Origin: Cycas panzhihuaensis | Lineage: Eukaryota > Cycadophyta | DNA: 64,000 nt | Assembly: GCA_023213395.1 (NCBI GenBank) | Contig: CM041465.1 | Span: forward strand, 81,227,741-81,291,740 | Reading direction: 5' to 3' | In this document: in pieces, positions 1 through 11,571 of the stretch | How positions within the stretch are numbered: position 1 is the first letter of the stretch | Layout: each line of letters opens with the position of its first letter | Made by a program: the position numbers and the translations under genes | The notes under the pieces: model-generated | Seen by the model: the letters and a program-made list of their open reading frames with translations, nothing else | The model's database searches: none | What the model was told of the DNA's origin: nothing

Positions 1-1078
1 AGTTGTCCTTTTTCATACATTATCATCATTGTATTAGTGCTAACATATATGTGTTTGAATTCATATTTGTATTACATAGACATGTATTGTTAGGATCTCG
101 TCATTGCATGTTAGTACCCTTTCTCCGGAAAGGGGGAGGTCGTCATTGCTTGCAGGTGCTTGGAGAGCGCAAAAGGTATTTTCCGCTCGTCCCGTTGCCG
201 GTAAGTACTCTTACGCATGTTGTACTTTCATACTTTTTTAGTCACTAGTATTTAGTTCCTTTTTTTCCTTAGTATTGTACTTTAGTATTTTTTCTGGGGA
301 AGGTAAGGGAGCCCTTCTTTCCAGTCCGCCGCGATGCTTCACATCCGATGCACCTCGTGGAGTAGTTTGGTGTCTCTCGGGAGGGCCCTAGTCACCCACG
401 CCTCCAGTCCAGGTGCACGCCTCACTCCACCCTACTACTCTTTCCTTTTGAATTCCTTCTTAGTAATTAACTCATTGGAGATCAAAAGGGAAACTTAACT
501 TTGTTTTTGGTTCATGCTTTATTTGTTTTATTGCATGCATCTCTGCCACTCATAGGGAAAAGGTCATAGGAACCGCTCCTTTTCACCTTTCGTCTTTTTC
601 TTAGCCATGCAAGTTTCTTGCCCTCTATATTACTCGTATACCCAGTTAGTTTGCTTAGGCATACCTTGATCCATCTTCTTGGGTCATCCCTCTCACTTTC
701 CTTTGGTTCCCTGCTTCGCCGGATAACCAAAGTGACCCCGTCTATAGGCCAGTCGCTTGCCTATCCTTCTTCGTTTCCCGTTGCTTTAGGGGAACCCTTG
801 AAGGTTCCTTCCCTTCCCCTTCTGGCCATCCAAGGGTGGGAGGATCCTTCCCTTAGGTCAACCTAGGCTAACCCTGCGCCTCCTCACCTCTTGTTCGAAG
901 TGGTGGGGGATCACCCTTTGGTAGCCACATTCCATTGCAGGTCCCGAACTCGCACTCCGGTGCATGGGGCGCCCTGCGTGGTAATTACCCTACTTATAGG
1001 TCTCTTCCTCGATCATATTATCACCCGCTCTTACCATACATATTTTGTTAGGTAGCTATCCCATAGACGCATGTCCAG
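1..1078 (+). repeat. Tail of a diverged T-family gypsy LTR
   Basis: This stretch is related to the last third of the T LTR (about 3,050-4,000). Shared landmarks in the same order are a GGGGAAGGTAAGG block near 297, a GGAAAAGG-CATAG block near 556, a CCATCCAAGGGTGGGAGGA block near 828, and an ending with ATCCCATAGACGCAT near 1,058-1,072. It is clearly more diverged from the two T LTRs than they are from each other. It therefore comes from another family member, not a third copy of the same insertion. No gene is seen here. It abuts the 5' LTR of T directly, without internal sequence. Confidence 0.7.
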
Positions 1079-4000
1079 TCGCCAAAGGGAATGCTCCCTC
1101 TGTTCTGAGTCATTTACTACTTTCTTAAGCAACCTTTAGCATCCCAGGGTGCCCTTTTGCTGCCCGCTCTTAGCCAGTGGTCGGATAGCCTGCGCCTGTC
1201 CTTGAGCAGCCTCATTGCTAGGTCCTCCTACCCTTCACGACTATTTTCTACCTGCTATACGAGCCTCTTTTACCTTGATTCCTATATTATTGTACATTTT
1301 CTGTACCGAGACACTTTCATTACTCATCTATGACTCTCTTCATCTTTACCGACGACAGAATCCGTAGTAATCCTGGACCTTCTACCACTATATAGATTCT
1401 TCATAGCCCTTCCAGACATGATTTTCTATATTCCAGAATCTTCCTCCCTGAGGCCACCAATAATGAAGCTAAGTACATAGTCGTTATAGAAGGCCTCACT
1501 GATGCACTCCATTTCCATCATGGATCTATTATTCTTCTTTGTGACTCCCAAGTGGTGGTGTCCCATCTCACCCAAGTTTACCAGGTGTGATGCTCTCACT
1601 TGAGAGCTCTCGCTTCAACTACTAGATCCTTGCTGGCTAATTTCCAGTTTGTCAACATCTGATACATCCGCCCACATCCCTCAGCCCCTCCCAGGCCTGC
1701 CACATCACCTTCTAAGGCTCCTGGAACCCAGATTATAGCTATTTTGGCTTTCTAGTCCCGCACTGCTGTAAACTTAGCGGTACTATGAAGTTTACCATGG
1801 TACCGTGAAGTTTACATGGTGCAACTATTACAAGTTATTTTTTAAAACTGTCGTGGTAATTCTCGCTTTTTCCATGGAATTACCATATGGCATCGCGCCT
1901 AGCTTAGCCCTATTCATGCCCTATTCGCTTGTTTAGGGTTGGGATGGGTATAAATCCCAAAACCATCATTATTTTACCTCTCTTAGATCTCTTTTGCTCT
2001 CTAACTCAACTATCTCCTGCTACAGTTTCTGCTCTTTCTTTCTTCCTTCCACAGGTACATCTACAGGCCTATGTTTTCTATAGCTCTAGCCCAGGATCCA
2101 CCTACAATGACCCTTCTCTGTGGTGGGAAGCTCCTCTTCAAGCATTCTCAAGCAAGTTTGACATGATTCTCTTCCAATTTGCCCTAGAAAGTGTCTCCTA
2201 CGACCATCCTTAGGGAAACCACCTCCAAAACCCTATAGGAACCCTTCTTCTTTACTGGTAGTAGGGGCAAACCTACCCTAAACTCAACCCAATAGGTACC
2301 TTAGGCCCCTTTTCAAAGTTTATTATGTGTTATTTCTATGTTAGACTCAATTTCAAGTATGTTTGCTTGCTTTCTTCTTGTTTGGCAGTAGTAAACATTG
2401 TTTCCATTGAGTTTAGCCTTATATCTCCAGGTCTTCACCTTTTCTCCACTAGTTTTCCTCAAGAAAGCAGCAGGAGAAGGGAGTAAGGTGGGATCCATCC
2501 CACTTGGGCCTACTCCCCAAGGGCAACCCTCTTCCCTCCTTTCTTCTCCTGCTCCCATGCTTCTCTTGGGTTAATTAGAAGAAGGTGAAGCTGCGTTGGA
2601 TTATCAGTATATGTAGCCCTTGCTATGCTGATTCTAGCCCTGCACGCCTCTCTTTCGGACCCTCATAGTGTCCCCAACGTTGCTTGGCTTCCCTTAAAAA
2701 CCTGGGCTAATGTTTGTATATCGAATCGCTGCCCATAGCGATTATGTTGCCTTGATACCTCCCCAATACCTTGCTACATATCTCCTCTTGTTTGTTAGCT
2801 ATCATAACTTGCCCTTTGTCCTTACCTTGTTGTGCTAAAGGGTTATGCAAAGAACCTAACGGTGGTTTGGCCATCATGAGGCTTCCCTTCTCTCCTTCTT
2901 GCTTGATAAGTGTGTTTGCTTGAGGGAGAATTGGAGTTATTTGCAGCAGTAATTCTCTTAACTTGATATAATGTTTTGACATATACATCATATATACTTA
3001 CATATATATATATAACTCTTCACGTAACCCCTTCTTAGAAAGGATAAGCTCTTGTATGTGCAGGTTAGAGCAGTATCTCGCGAAGTTAAAAGACGTCTAG
3101 ACTTGGGTAAGCTTTACCCTCTTTTGTCTTCATTTCATTTTACTTCCTTTTAGTTCCACTTTCTTTTCATAAGGGGAAGGTAAGGAAGCCCCCATCCTTC
3201 ACACCGATCTTGATTACACATCACCTGACTAGTGAGAGGGCATACGTTGCACGTAGGTGAGGTCTTTCATCGATCGCTACACCTCCTAAGTACGCACCAT
3301 CTCTCTCTCTTCACCCCCTCAATTTTATTTTCTTGCTTTTATTTTAAATCTGTGCTTAGATTTAATAAATCACATGAAAGCGAAAGGTTAATGTTATTGG
3401 TCACTTACATTCATATATCATATGTTTGTCTAATGTAGGAAAAGGACATAGTAGGAACCCCATTCCTCTTCCTCTCCCTATCCATCCAAACATACCTTTA
3501 AGTGCATTTTATTTAGCTTTATTTGCTTACATGCATAATACTTATTCTTCTTTTCTCTTTTGCCTTTGAGTTGCTAAAAGGAGAACGTAGTTCAGCCCCT
3601 TTTCCACTCTCTCTCGTGGTTCTATTTGCCTAGGCTAAATAAACAAGGGAGACCTGCTTACATCGTAGGCCCTCACCTACCTCTTCCACACTCGCTTCCC
3701 TTTATCATAGGGAAACTCCTTGAGGATTCCTCTTCTTCCCTTCCGGCCATCCAAGGGTGGGAGGACCTTCCTCTCAAGACCATCCAGGCTACCCCTTATA
3801 TGCACTCTCTCTTCTGGATTGAGGGCTACTCTAAGGTAGCTAGGTGCCATTCTCTAAGGTCTCGAACCCATGCTCTGGCATACGGGGTGCCCTGCATGGT
3901 GCTCTCTTTGCTTATAGGTTCTCGCCCACACCTTCAATATCAACCATTGACTACTATCACTCCTATTGAGCATAGTGACTATCCCGTAGATGTGCATCTA
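1079..4000 (+). repeat. 5' LTR of gypsy element T (about 2.9 kb)
   Basis: It matches 14,469-17,444 over its whole length, from the CCAAAGGGAATGCTCCCTCT block to the CGCATCTA-like end. A primer-binding site follows at once. The exact ends are uncertain by some ten bases: one reading is TGCTCCC (from 1,091) to GCA (about 3,996), which gives canonical TG...CA ends. The LTR contains an RNase H frame near its left end, TATA-like tracts, and exon-like AG...GT segments on the right. A TA microsatellite near 3,000 is short here but long in the 3' copy. Confidence 0.85.
1330..1755 (+). pseudogene. Archaeal-type RNase H frame inside the 5' LTR of T (decayed)
   Basis: The frame of about 141 codons begins MTLFIFTDD and shows the order of an RNase HI-fold domain of the archaeal type known as an extra domain in Tat-lineage gypsy elements: F-T-D, N-P-G-P, A-T-N-N-E-A, then C-D-S-Q-V-V-V near residue 75 and a conserved helix L-R-x-L-A. 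Such domains cleave RNA in RNA/DNA hybrids. This copy is broken by TAG and TGA codons. The catalytic Glu-Tyr after NNEA reads Lys-Tyr (GAG to AAG), so it is not functional. It lies about 250 bases into the LTR, upstream of the presumed transcription start. The 3' LTR copy keeps the Glu. Confidence 0.75.
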
Positions 4001-4001
4001 C

Positions 4002-4020
4002 TGGCAACCATACTGGGGAC
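4002..4020 (+). promoter_or_regulatory. Primer-binding site of element T
   Basis: TGGCAACCATACTGGGGAC starts two bases after the 5' LTR. It begins TGG, the complement of a tRNA CCA end. It resembles the TGGCG...CTGGGGA type of site in Tat/Ogre-like gypsy elements rather than the initiator-Met site TGGTATCAGAGC. The exact tRNA is not assigned. Confidence 0.7.
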
Positions 4021-4289
4021 CTATCAGTAAGGGATCTAGTTCCTATGCTTTCTTGTTGGTACTACCACCTTTTAGTGGTCTTCTCCACTTATCCCTTTCG
4101 TTGGGAAGCCCCTAATGCATACTTTATATTTCTCTTTCCTCTTCTAATGCTTTGGCAAGTTTTGTATGCGATGTTTCTCATATTGTCTACGTGGTTTGGC
4201 TCCATTGTTAGAAGACCCTGCATATCATCTTCTTTCATCGTCGGATCCCGATTCGACAATGGAAGGATACCCTTTAGACTAGGCTTATC
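4021..4289 (+). other. Leader between primer-binding site and gag of T
   Basis: Short untranslated leader. No motif or open frame of note. Confidence 0.5.
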
Positions 4290-6600
4290 ATGCCTTTACT
4301 TTGGGAGCTCATGAGTTCCCTGCATCCATTCTGGGATCCACCCAAGAGGGTGATGATCCTATTTACTATCTGGGTGATCAACATCACCCACTTGTTGCCC
4401 ATCCCTCTACTCATGTAGTAGAGGGTCCATCTCCTCTTGAGATTCACCACCCAGTTGGTGATTGTTATGAGAAGCGCCCTGAGGGGTCTACTTTGTTTGA
4501 GGTCTAGTCTACCTCCTACGATCACGTAGATACCTCTCTTGCTGATGTGGTTGAAGCCCTTAATGAGTGCTTTCATGTTGCTCATCTTCAATCATATCCT
4601 AGATGGTTTAAAGATGTTTTGCATGGTAGGGCATCTTCCTGATCCACACCTGTCCCACTGTCTCTATCCACATCTACACCTCCCACAACAAGTAACCCTT
4701 TCGTACCTACACATTCATCCTGCTCTATCCCTACATCTATCTTAGGGACGTCTATCACACCCCCTACTTCTCATCATGGTCCTAGCTCTTTGGGACCCTC
4801 TCATTGTATGTCTTTCTCCCAGATCAGGGTTAGCATACCTTTTCCTAGTCAAGCCAACATGCCACTTCCTAATGTGGTGCACGCATTTCCTAGTAGGCCT
4901 AGAGGTCCTACTAGCACCCCTACTACTAGCCATGTGGGATCCGCTCCTATGTATACTCAAAACCAACCTAATGGCCCTTCTCTTTATGTACCCCCAGGCT
5001 ATACTTCTCAGCCTTGGGGGCACGATAAAGGGAACCATAATCCAACTCACGGGGTGGACCCGTTACATCCATATGAGGTCGCGCCACCCGCAAGTGGCCC
5101 ATATGGACAAAACCCGGTTCCTCATCCTTCCTTTTCTCCATCCTGCATAGCTCCTTACACTGCGCCTTTGCAAGGAAACCCAACTTCCTTCCAAAGCACC
5201 TACCCTCAAGTCCCTTTTCAACAAGGGATATTTCCTCAAGGAGGGATTTTATACCACCCCCATTCATTCCTTGTCCATTACCTCCTACATCATTTGCTAA
5301 TCCTATGATCCAGGCGAGGGCACATCCCTTCATGGATTATAGATTGACACTATTATCTGTTGAGGTGTTAAGAACAAACTTATCACCTCATCCCCCTGAA
5401 GTTCCTAAGTTCGATGGAACTTCATCACAGGATCCAATAGAACACGCTCGTAGTTTCTCTATGGCGTGCATAGACTAATAGGCCTATGATCACATACTAA
5501 TGAAATTGTTTCCACGTTCTTTACAAGGCAATGCCCTTAAATGGTTTTATCATCTGCCTGCTCATTCCATTTTCTCATTCCAACAATTTGTGGATGAATT
5601 CATCAACTATTTTGATGTAGCTTGCCCATTCAAAAGTGGAATGAAATCCCTTCTTTCGCTTAAACAAGGTCGCGATGAGATGAATCGTGACTTTGTATGG
5701 TGATTTCATGACCTCCTCTATTCCACTAAGGGTACTTTGCCTGAGGAATTGAAGAGGGATCTCTTCATTAATGCACTTCACCTAGAAATCCATGTGGAAG
5801 TCCTTAAGATGGGGGCAACCACATGTGATTCCACTATCACAAAGTGCTTAGCGCTTGAGGCTATTAAGATCTAGGCCAGACTCAAGAAGCCTCTTAAGCC
5901 CTCATAATGACATGAGGCACCACCCTAAACCAAAGAGACCAAACCACAACAATCCATTAGGTCCTCTTCTCATCTGACTAGGAAAGCCCTAGATCCGGTC
6001 ACTTTTGCCATACATTCATTTAAATATACGATGAAGGAACTTAAGCTATAGGCTCCTTCGTCACCCACTTCCAATAAACAAATCCAACGAGCTACTCAAG
6101 CTGCTCTCCCTAAGGATGGTAACACCCAGTCCTCTCAAGGAAGGAAGCTAGATCCCTCACTTTAGAAGAAGTGGTGTTCTATTTGTGGGGAATGTTTCCA
6201 TGACAACTCACATTATAGGGCTCAACATCTTAGGGATGCCCCACAACATGACTCATCTCCTAAATGGGCCTCAAGGCCCAACCTAGACCAACCAGTCCAC
6301 AAGGATTCGTTCCCCAAACATGGGGAACACGATCGTAATACTCAACCCAAAAATAACCAAAACTGAGGAAGATCTTCAAATTCCTGTCCTTCACGAGATA
6401 AAGGGAAGGGCGTCTGGGATTTGTCTTCTTCTTTACATTCCCCTGATCGTCATACTCCCTCACCTTCGTGGTCTTGGAATAAGGGAAAGAAGGTGATTCA
6501 AACACTTGAGGCCACCTCCTTATATATCTTAAATGGTCTCAGTCTACTAAAGAGGTAGTTAACCCTTCTTCTTTTGTTCCACATTTTGATCCTCTTCCAG
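4290..6600 (+). pseudogene. gag: gag of gypsy element T (decayed)
   Basis: Gag packages the retrotransposon RNA in cytoplasmic particles. The N-terminal part (4,301-5,300) is Pro/Ser/His-rich and runs through several frames. The capsid core is best at 5,400-5,870, with the Retrotrans_gag signature G-N-A-L-K-W-F at about 5,530, followed by F..F.D.F...F and a L..L.Q...E....F region. A zinc knuckle lies at 6,175-6,217: C-S-I-C-G-E-C-F-H-D-N-S-H-Y, in which the last Cys of CX2CX4HX4C has become Tyr (TGT to TAT). Many stops and shifts interrupt the frame. Element class comes from this plus the pol order downstream. Confidence 0.75.
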
Positions 6601-6929
6601 AAACCTCCCTTTTGGAAGTATGTTATTTCCCAAGACTATTCCCATTCGTCCAGGTCACTATGATTTTAGGAGAGCCCTTCCTCAATTCATAGTGAAGGGG
6701 AAGGCCTTTTCTATCATCAACAAGCTTTGTACTGTGGCCGTCAGGATGTCCATCATGGACATCTTGAGAAGTTGTCCTGGATAATAGACACTCCTTTTAG
6801 AAGCTTTAGGGTTGGGTAGCATGCCTATTCACGCTTTGGGTATTACCCAAAGCCATGAGCTTGTCATTTCCCTTGACCCTAAAGACCTTCCCCCTACTTG
6901 TGAAAGGGAATGCCAATGGAACTTCCCTT

Positions 6930-7290
6930 TTACTGTCACTATTGATACACCAGACTATACCTTGTGAAGGACCATCGTCAACAACAGTTCTTCTATTAAT
7001 GCCATGCCCTTACGCATTATGCAATAGCTTAGCATTTCTGCCTTAGAACTTGTTCCATGGCGATGCCAAGGCTATGATGGTAGTGAAAAGACTCTATTAG
7101 GATCTCTTTCAATCCCGCTCACTCTTGAGGGCAAGACTGTCCTTACTGACATTGTAGTCCTTGATGTAGATGTCGACTACAATCTTCTCTTGGGTCGACC
7201 ATGGCTCAATCAGATGGGTGCCGTGTGTTTGACCCGCTAGGGGCAACTTAAATTTGTCCACGATGGACGAATGAGGGTTGTTTCTCGTGA
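6930..7290 (+). pseudogene. pol: Aspartic protease of T pol (inactive)
   Basis: The retroelement protease matures Gag-Pol. The signature of Tat/Athila-type proteases is visible: Y-D-G-S near 7,075, then V-V-L-D-V-D-V-D-Y-N-L-L-L-G-R-P-W-L at about 7,155-7,208. The active-site block, normally V-D-S-G-S-S, reads V-N-N-S-S-S at about 6,975, so the catalytic Asp is lost. In-frame stops occur at about 7,026 and 7,238. An acidic, Ser/Pro-rich linker (about 7,270-7,850) follows before RT. Confidence 0.7.
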
Positions 7291-7861
7291 ATGCCCACCT
7301 GTCAAACAAACTTGTCCTACCAACCAACCAAGCCATGGATGTATGAAGGGGGACAAAGGCCCTTCTACTCATGCCTCGACTTGCTCCATCGGCATACCCG
7401 ATTCATCCCATCTTGAAGAAGATCCTCCATCTTCTTCCTCTAACCTTACTCTCTTTGCTCCTATTGGTGTTAGGAGCTATGGGTACCTCACCTTATTTAG
7501 TGACGATGAGTCCCATGGTGAGGATGAGGACTTTCCTCACCCCATCTCCTTCCTCTGCACTAGTAGGAGGCACCCTTCCTGTTCTAGGTCCTAACCTAGA
7601 ACTCCTCTTGTTGGAGAGACTAGTCACCCCCTCATGTCACATGTCATCGCACGCATTGACCCACAGGTCCTTAATTCTTCCTCTCCAACACCCCCCGCAG
7701 GTGATAGCCTCAAGGAACTTCCTCTTTGTCCTTCTGAGGATCCCCTACCTGACTCTCCCATAGAGTATTTTAGGGATGTTGGGCAGCCTGTTGACCACCA
7801 TAGTCCCATTACTCCTACTTCCTCCGACATCTCATCTATTTGAAGTAAGGTCATCCACGGG

Positions 7862-9110
7862 GTGGAAGATGATGAGGCCTTACTTGAGTACTTAGTGGGC
7901 TCCATGCCCAACTTTCCTTTAGGTCACCATAGGCTTGGCTACCAGAAGGTCTTGGCAATTGGGTCCACACTTGCTGATCTAATTCCATCCCCTATTCCAT
8001 CTCTTCCTGTTGACCTTGCCCCTCTCCATTTCGAGGAGAGGAATTCCATATGCATGGGGAAGACCCAGGACATAGTCTTAGCCCCAGGCAAGGTCATTAA
8101 GGTTAGGGTGGGATGCTCTCCTGATGAGGTAAGGGAATATTCCTTTTTATTCGAGGAGTTTTGGGATGTCTTTGCGTGGGATTATTTTGACATCAAGGGA
8201 ATCGACCCCTTCATTGTCACCCACAATCTCACTACCATTCTTGGCACCCGCCCCATGTGCTAGAAACAATGTCCTCTCTATCCTAAACTCCCAGTCGTTA
8301 TAAAGATGGAGGTTGAGAAACTTTTGGATGCTGGACTCATTACTTCTATCGACTACTCTAAATGGGTGTGTAACATTGTTCCCATTGTTGAAAAGAACGG
8401 GACCAGTCAGATATGCATTGATTTCTGTAATATCAACAATGCATATCCTAAAGACAACTTTCCACTCCCTTTCATCGATCAGATCATTTATTAAATCGTC
8501 AAGTTTAAAGTCATGTCCTTGATGGATGACTTCTTTGGCTACAACCAGATTCAATTCTCTCTTGAAGACCACCACAAGACGGCCTTCACCACCTTGTGGG
8601 GTACCTTTGCCTACAAGGTAATGCCCTTCGCTCTAAAAAATGTAGGCGCTAATTATAAACAGGTGATGTATTTTATCTTATATGACCTCATCGATGACAC
8701 GTTGGAGGTCTTCATGGATGACATGATGGGTCTCTCACATATCAGATCCCATCATCCTTCAGACTTGTAGGTTATCTTCACACGGTTCTGCAAGTACCAT
8801 GTAAGTTTAAATCCACTCAAATGTATGTTTGCCGTCACTTTTGGTAAACTCCTTGGGTTTCTTGTGTATAAGTAAGGAATTTAGATTGACCCTTACAAAG
8901 TCAAGGCAATCCTTGATATGCTACCTCCTAGAACTCAGCGACAGATCAAGTTGTTTCTAGGTAGGCTCAGTTTTCTCAGGCGTTTCCTGGTAGACTTTGC
9001 CATGAATGCCAAACCCTTAACTAACCTGTTAAAGAAGGGAGCCCCATTTGTTTGGTTGGCCAAGACATAGCAAGCCTTTGAAGGACTTAAGGAAGCCCTT
9101 ACTTATGCTC
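7862..9110 (+). pseudogene. pol: Reverse transcriptase of T pol (decayed)
   Basis: RT copies element RNA into DNA. The linker before RT contains F-W-D-V-F-A-W-D near 8,160, typical of the Tat lineage. RT proper runs from about 8,250: V-E-K-L-L-D-A-G at 8,310, I-V-P-I-V-E-K-N-G at 8,380, I-D-F-C-N-I-N-N-A at 8,420, Y-P-K-D-N-F-P-L-P at 8,450, and M-D-D-F-F-G-Y-N-Q at 8,522. The catalytic motif reads V-F-M-D-D-M near 8,710, keeping both Asp. Thumb and connection follow to about 9,110. Stops lie at about 8,262, 8,494, 8,769 and 9,069, several of them at former CAG, CAA or TGG codons. Confidence 0.85.
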
Positions 9111-9590
9111 CAACGTTGGTGCCCCCTTGCTTCGATAAGCCCTTCATTCTCTATACCTCAGCAACTGATGAGTCTTTGGATGCCGTGTTGGCTCAAGAGG
9201 ATGATTTGAGAGTCAAGAGAGCCATTTACTTTATCAACCACACCCTCGTGGCTATTGAACTCAACTATTCCCTAGATGAGAAGGAATGCCTCTCCTTGGT
9301 TCATGCTACCAAGAAGTTTAGGCACTACTTGCTTGGTAACACTACCAAGGTGATCGTCCAATCCGATCCCTTGTGATATCTACTCACTCATTCTGACCTG
9401 ATAGGTAGGGATGGTCATTGGGCCATCCTTCTTCAGGAACTCATTCTCCATATTGTCAATAGGAAATCAAAGAAAGGGATGACAATGGCTAAGCAACTCA
9501 CGAATGCCTCTATCCCTGACTTGTTTGATGCCCCTGTTGATGATTCTTTTCCTGATGAGTCTATCTTGACCATTTAGGGCACTCCTTCCC
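9111..9590 (+). pseudogene. pol: Gypsy-type RNase H of T pol
   Basis: This is the normal retroelement RNase H that follows RT, with P-F-I-L-Y-T-S-A-T-D near 9,140, V-L-A-Q-E at 9,188, A-I-Y-F-I-N-H-T near 9,225, and the Y-S-L-D-E-K-E-C-L-S-L block at 9,275. The frame is open from 9,116 to 9,376, then interrupted by TGA and TAG. With the LTR-borne domain, T therefore carries two RNase H types. Confidence 0.8.
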
Positions 9591-10855
9591 ATCCACTTAT
9601 TAATAATGAGTGGTATGGTGACATTGTGTGGTACCTCACACAGCAGCAGTGTTACCTTGAAGCCAGTAATAAGGTTAGATCTCGCATCCAGACCTCTGCT
9701 AGGTAATGCTTTCTCATGGATGAAGTATTGTACAAGAGGTCTTTCAATGGGATTCTCCTCCGTTGCATCACCACCAATGAAGGAGACCAGATACTCCATG
9801 AATACCACCATGGCATCTGCGGGGGCCACTTTGGGGGCCAATCCATGGCCTAGAGGATCCTTCGTATGGGCTACTATTGGTCATCCTTCTTCAAGGATGC
9901 CCATGCCTATGCTTTGAGATGTCAACTATGCTAAAAACATGCCAACATCTCCCACGTGCCTTCCAAGGCTCTTCATCCTATCATATTTCCATGGCCTTAT
10001 GCTCAATGGGATCTAGAACTCATCGGGGCCATATCCCCGCCCTCTTTATTGTAGCACAAGTTCATCTTGACTACTATAGAGTACTTTACTAAATGGTCGA
10101 AAGCCATCCCTCTGATTACTACCCTTGGCAAGATGATAACTACTTTCGTCTACCAGCATATCATTTATGGTTTTGGGATTCCTGATGTCTTGATCACAGA
10201 TAATAGAACCCCTTTTTGTAACAAGGAGATTGATGAACTTTGTGAGAAATTCAAAATATCTCATAAAACTTCCTCCCCTTATTACCCCTAGGTGAATGGT
10301 TAAGTCAAGTCATTCAACACAACCCTTGTTAATATCTTAAAGAAAACTGTTGCTCAATCTCAAAGAGATTGGCACCTTCAGCTCCCTTTTGCCCTGTGGG
10401 CTTACTGTACCTCTATCCATGCTACTACAGGAATGACTCCATTCTCCTTAGTTTATAGGACTAAGGTAGTGCTCCCGTTGGAAGTGGAGATTCCCTCTTT
10501 ACGAGTTTCCCTTCGAGGTCTCATCAATGATGAGTCAATCTGTCAAGCTTGCCTCTTGGACCTTGAGGCCTTGGATAAGAGACATTTAGTCACCTACTAG
10601 GTTAACCTCGTATCCAAGACCCGCTTGCAAAGAACCTACGATAAATATCTTCATTCTCATCCTTTATGTCCTGGGGACCATGTCCTTAAATTGGAATATC
10701 TCCATGACTGCTTGACTAAATTCAAAACCAAATAGGTTGGCCCATTTGTCATTCTCGAGAGCCTCGATAACAATGCCTATAGGATTGTCACCTTGGAGGG
10801 CCTTGAGTTTGAGAAAGCTGTTAATGAGAAATTCCTCAAGAAATTCTACACATGA
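9591..10855 (+). pseudogene. pol: Integrase of T pol (inactive)
   Basis: Integrase inserts the cDNA. The HHCC zinc domain lies at about 9,800-9,935 (H-H-G-I-C-G-G-H-F-G-G then C-Q-L-C). The core spans about 10,000-10,320: the first acidic block reads W-D-L-E-L-I-G, where Asp is expected at the Glu; the second, T-D-N-R-T-P-F, is intact at 10,197; and the third, around 10,295-10,315, reads V-N-G-stop-V-K, with Lys where the catalytic Glu should be. A G-P-F module near 10,740 and a terminal V-N-E-K-F-L-K-K-F-Y end the polyprotein at TGA 10,853-10,855. At least six stops lie inside. Confidence 0.8.
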
Positions 10856-11571
10856 CTTCGTCATCACCTTATTCACACTCTGAAATGAGCCTAAACTACC
10901 ACCCTAATCTTGTTCCCGTTCCTCCTAGCCACAGGTGGAGCAACCTCTTAGGGTAGCCCGCTCATTCCTTTTTGGTTCCTCCCGTGGAACCCTCATTCCC
11001 TTCCTTTTGGGAACCTTGTCCTCTTATTTGGGCATCCCCTAATTAGGATGACATTTTGGAGTATCGTCACTCCCGTCCTATTTGGCATTTCCTTTACATA
11101 TCCCACTATGCTCCTATGTGGAAATGTATGTTGCCTTGTTTCCTAGCCCTACATATGTCCATCGCCTCTCATGGTGATCATGTGTGCTCTTATTAGGAAC
11201 ATGGTCTCTCATGAAAGAAAATGTGCATAACTTAAACAAAAATCATAACACAAAATTCCTATAATAATCAGCTCAAAGTATAATCACACATATCCTCGTG
11301 CATCTATGCACCTTTATACACATACATAAACCTGTAAATAGAAACATGTAGATCATCCATCACATACACATCATTATATACCAAATGGGGTACTAATCAC
11401 CCTATCTATTACATCAAAATAATCATGTGTTATATCATACAAGCGGTATGGTACATCATCTGTGGGAAGCCGGTGTCCTTACAGGAAGGATACAATCATG
11501 TGACTACATATGGTGACTCCCTGGAGGTCCGTGCTTTCCCCTGTCTAAAATAAAAACTCATATACACTACT
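10856..11571. other. Spacer between T pol and the antisense gene
   Basis: No recognisable domain on either strand. It holds the 3' ends of two convergent units: pol from the left and the PMD gene from the right. It starts C/T-rich and becomes AT-rich near 11,230-11,450. Confidence 0.5.

Noticed and set aside
4742-5333. Overlapping frames on both strands
   Set aside because: Pro/Ser-rich N-terminal gag sequence of T in other frames.
8147-8575. 142-codon minus-strand frame
   Set aside because: Complement of the T reverse transcriptase; no domain of its own.
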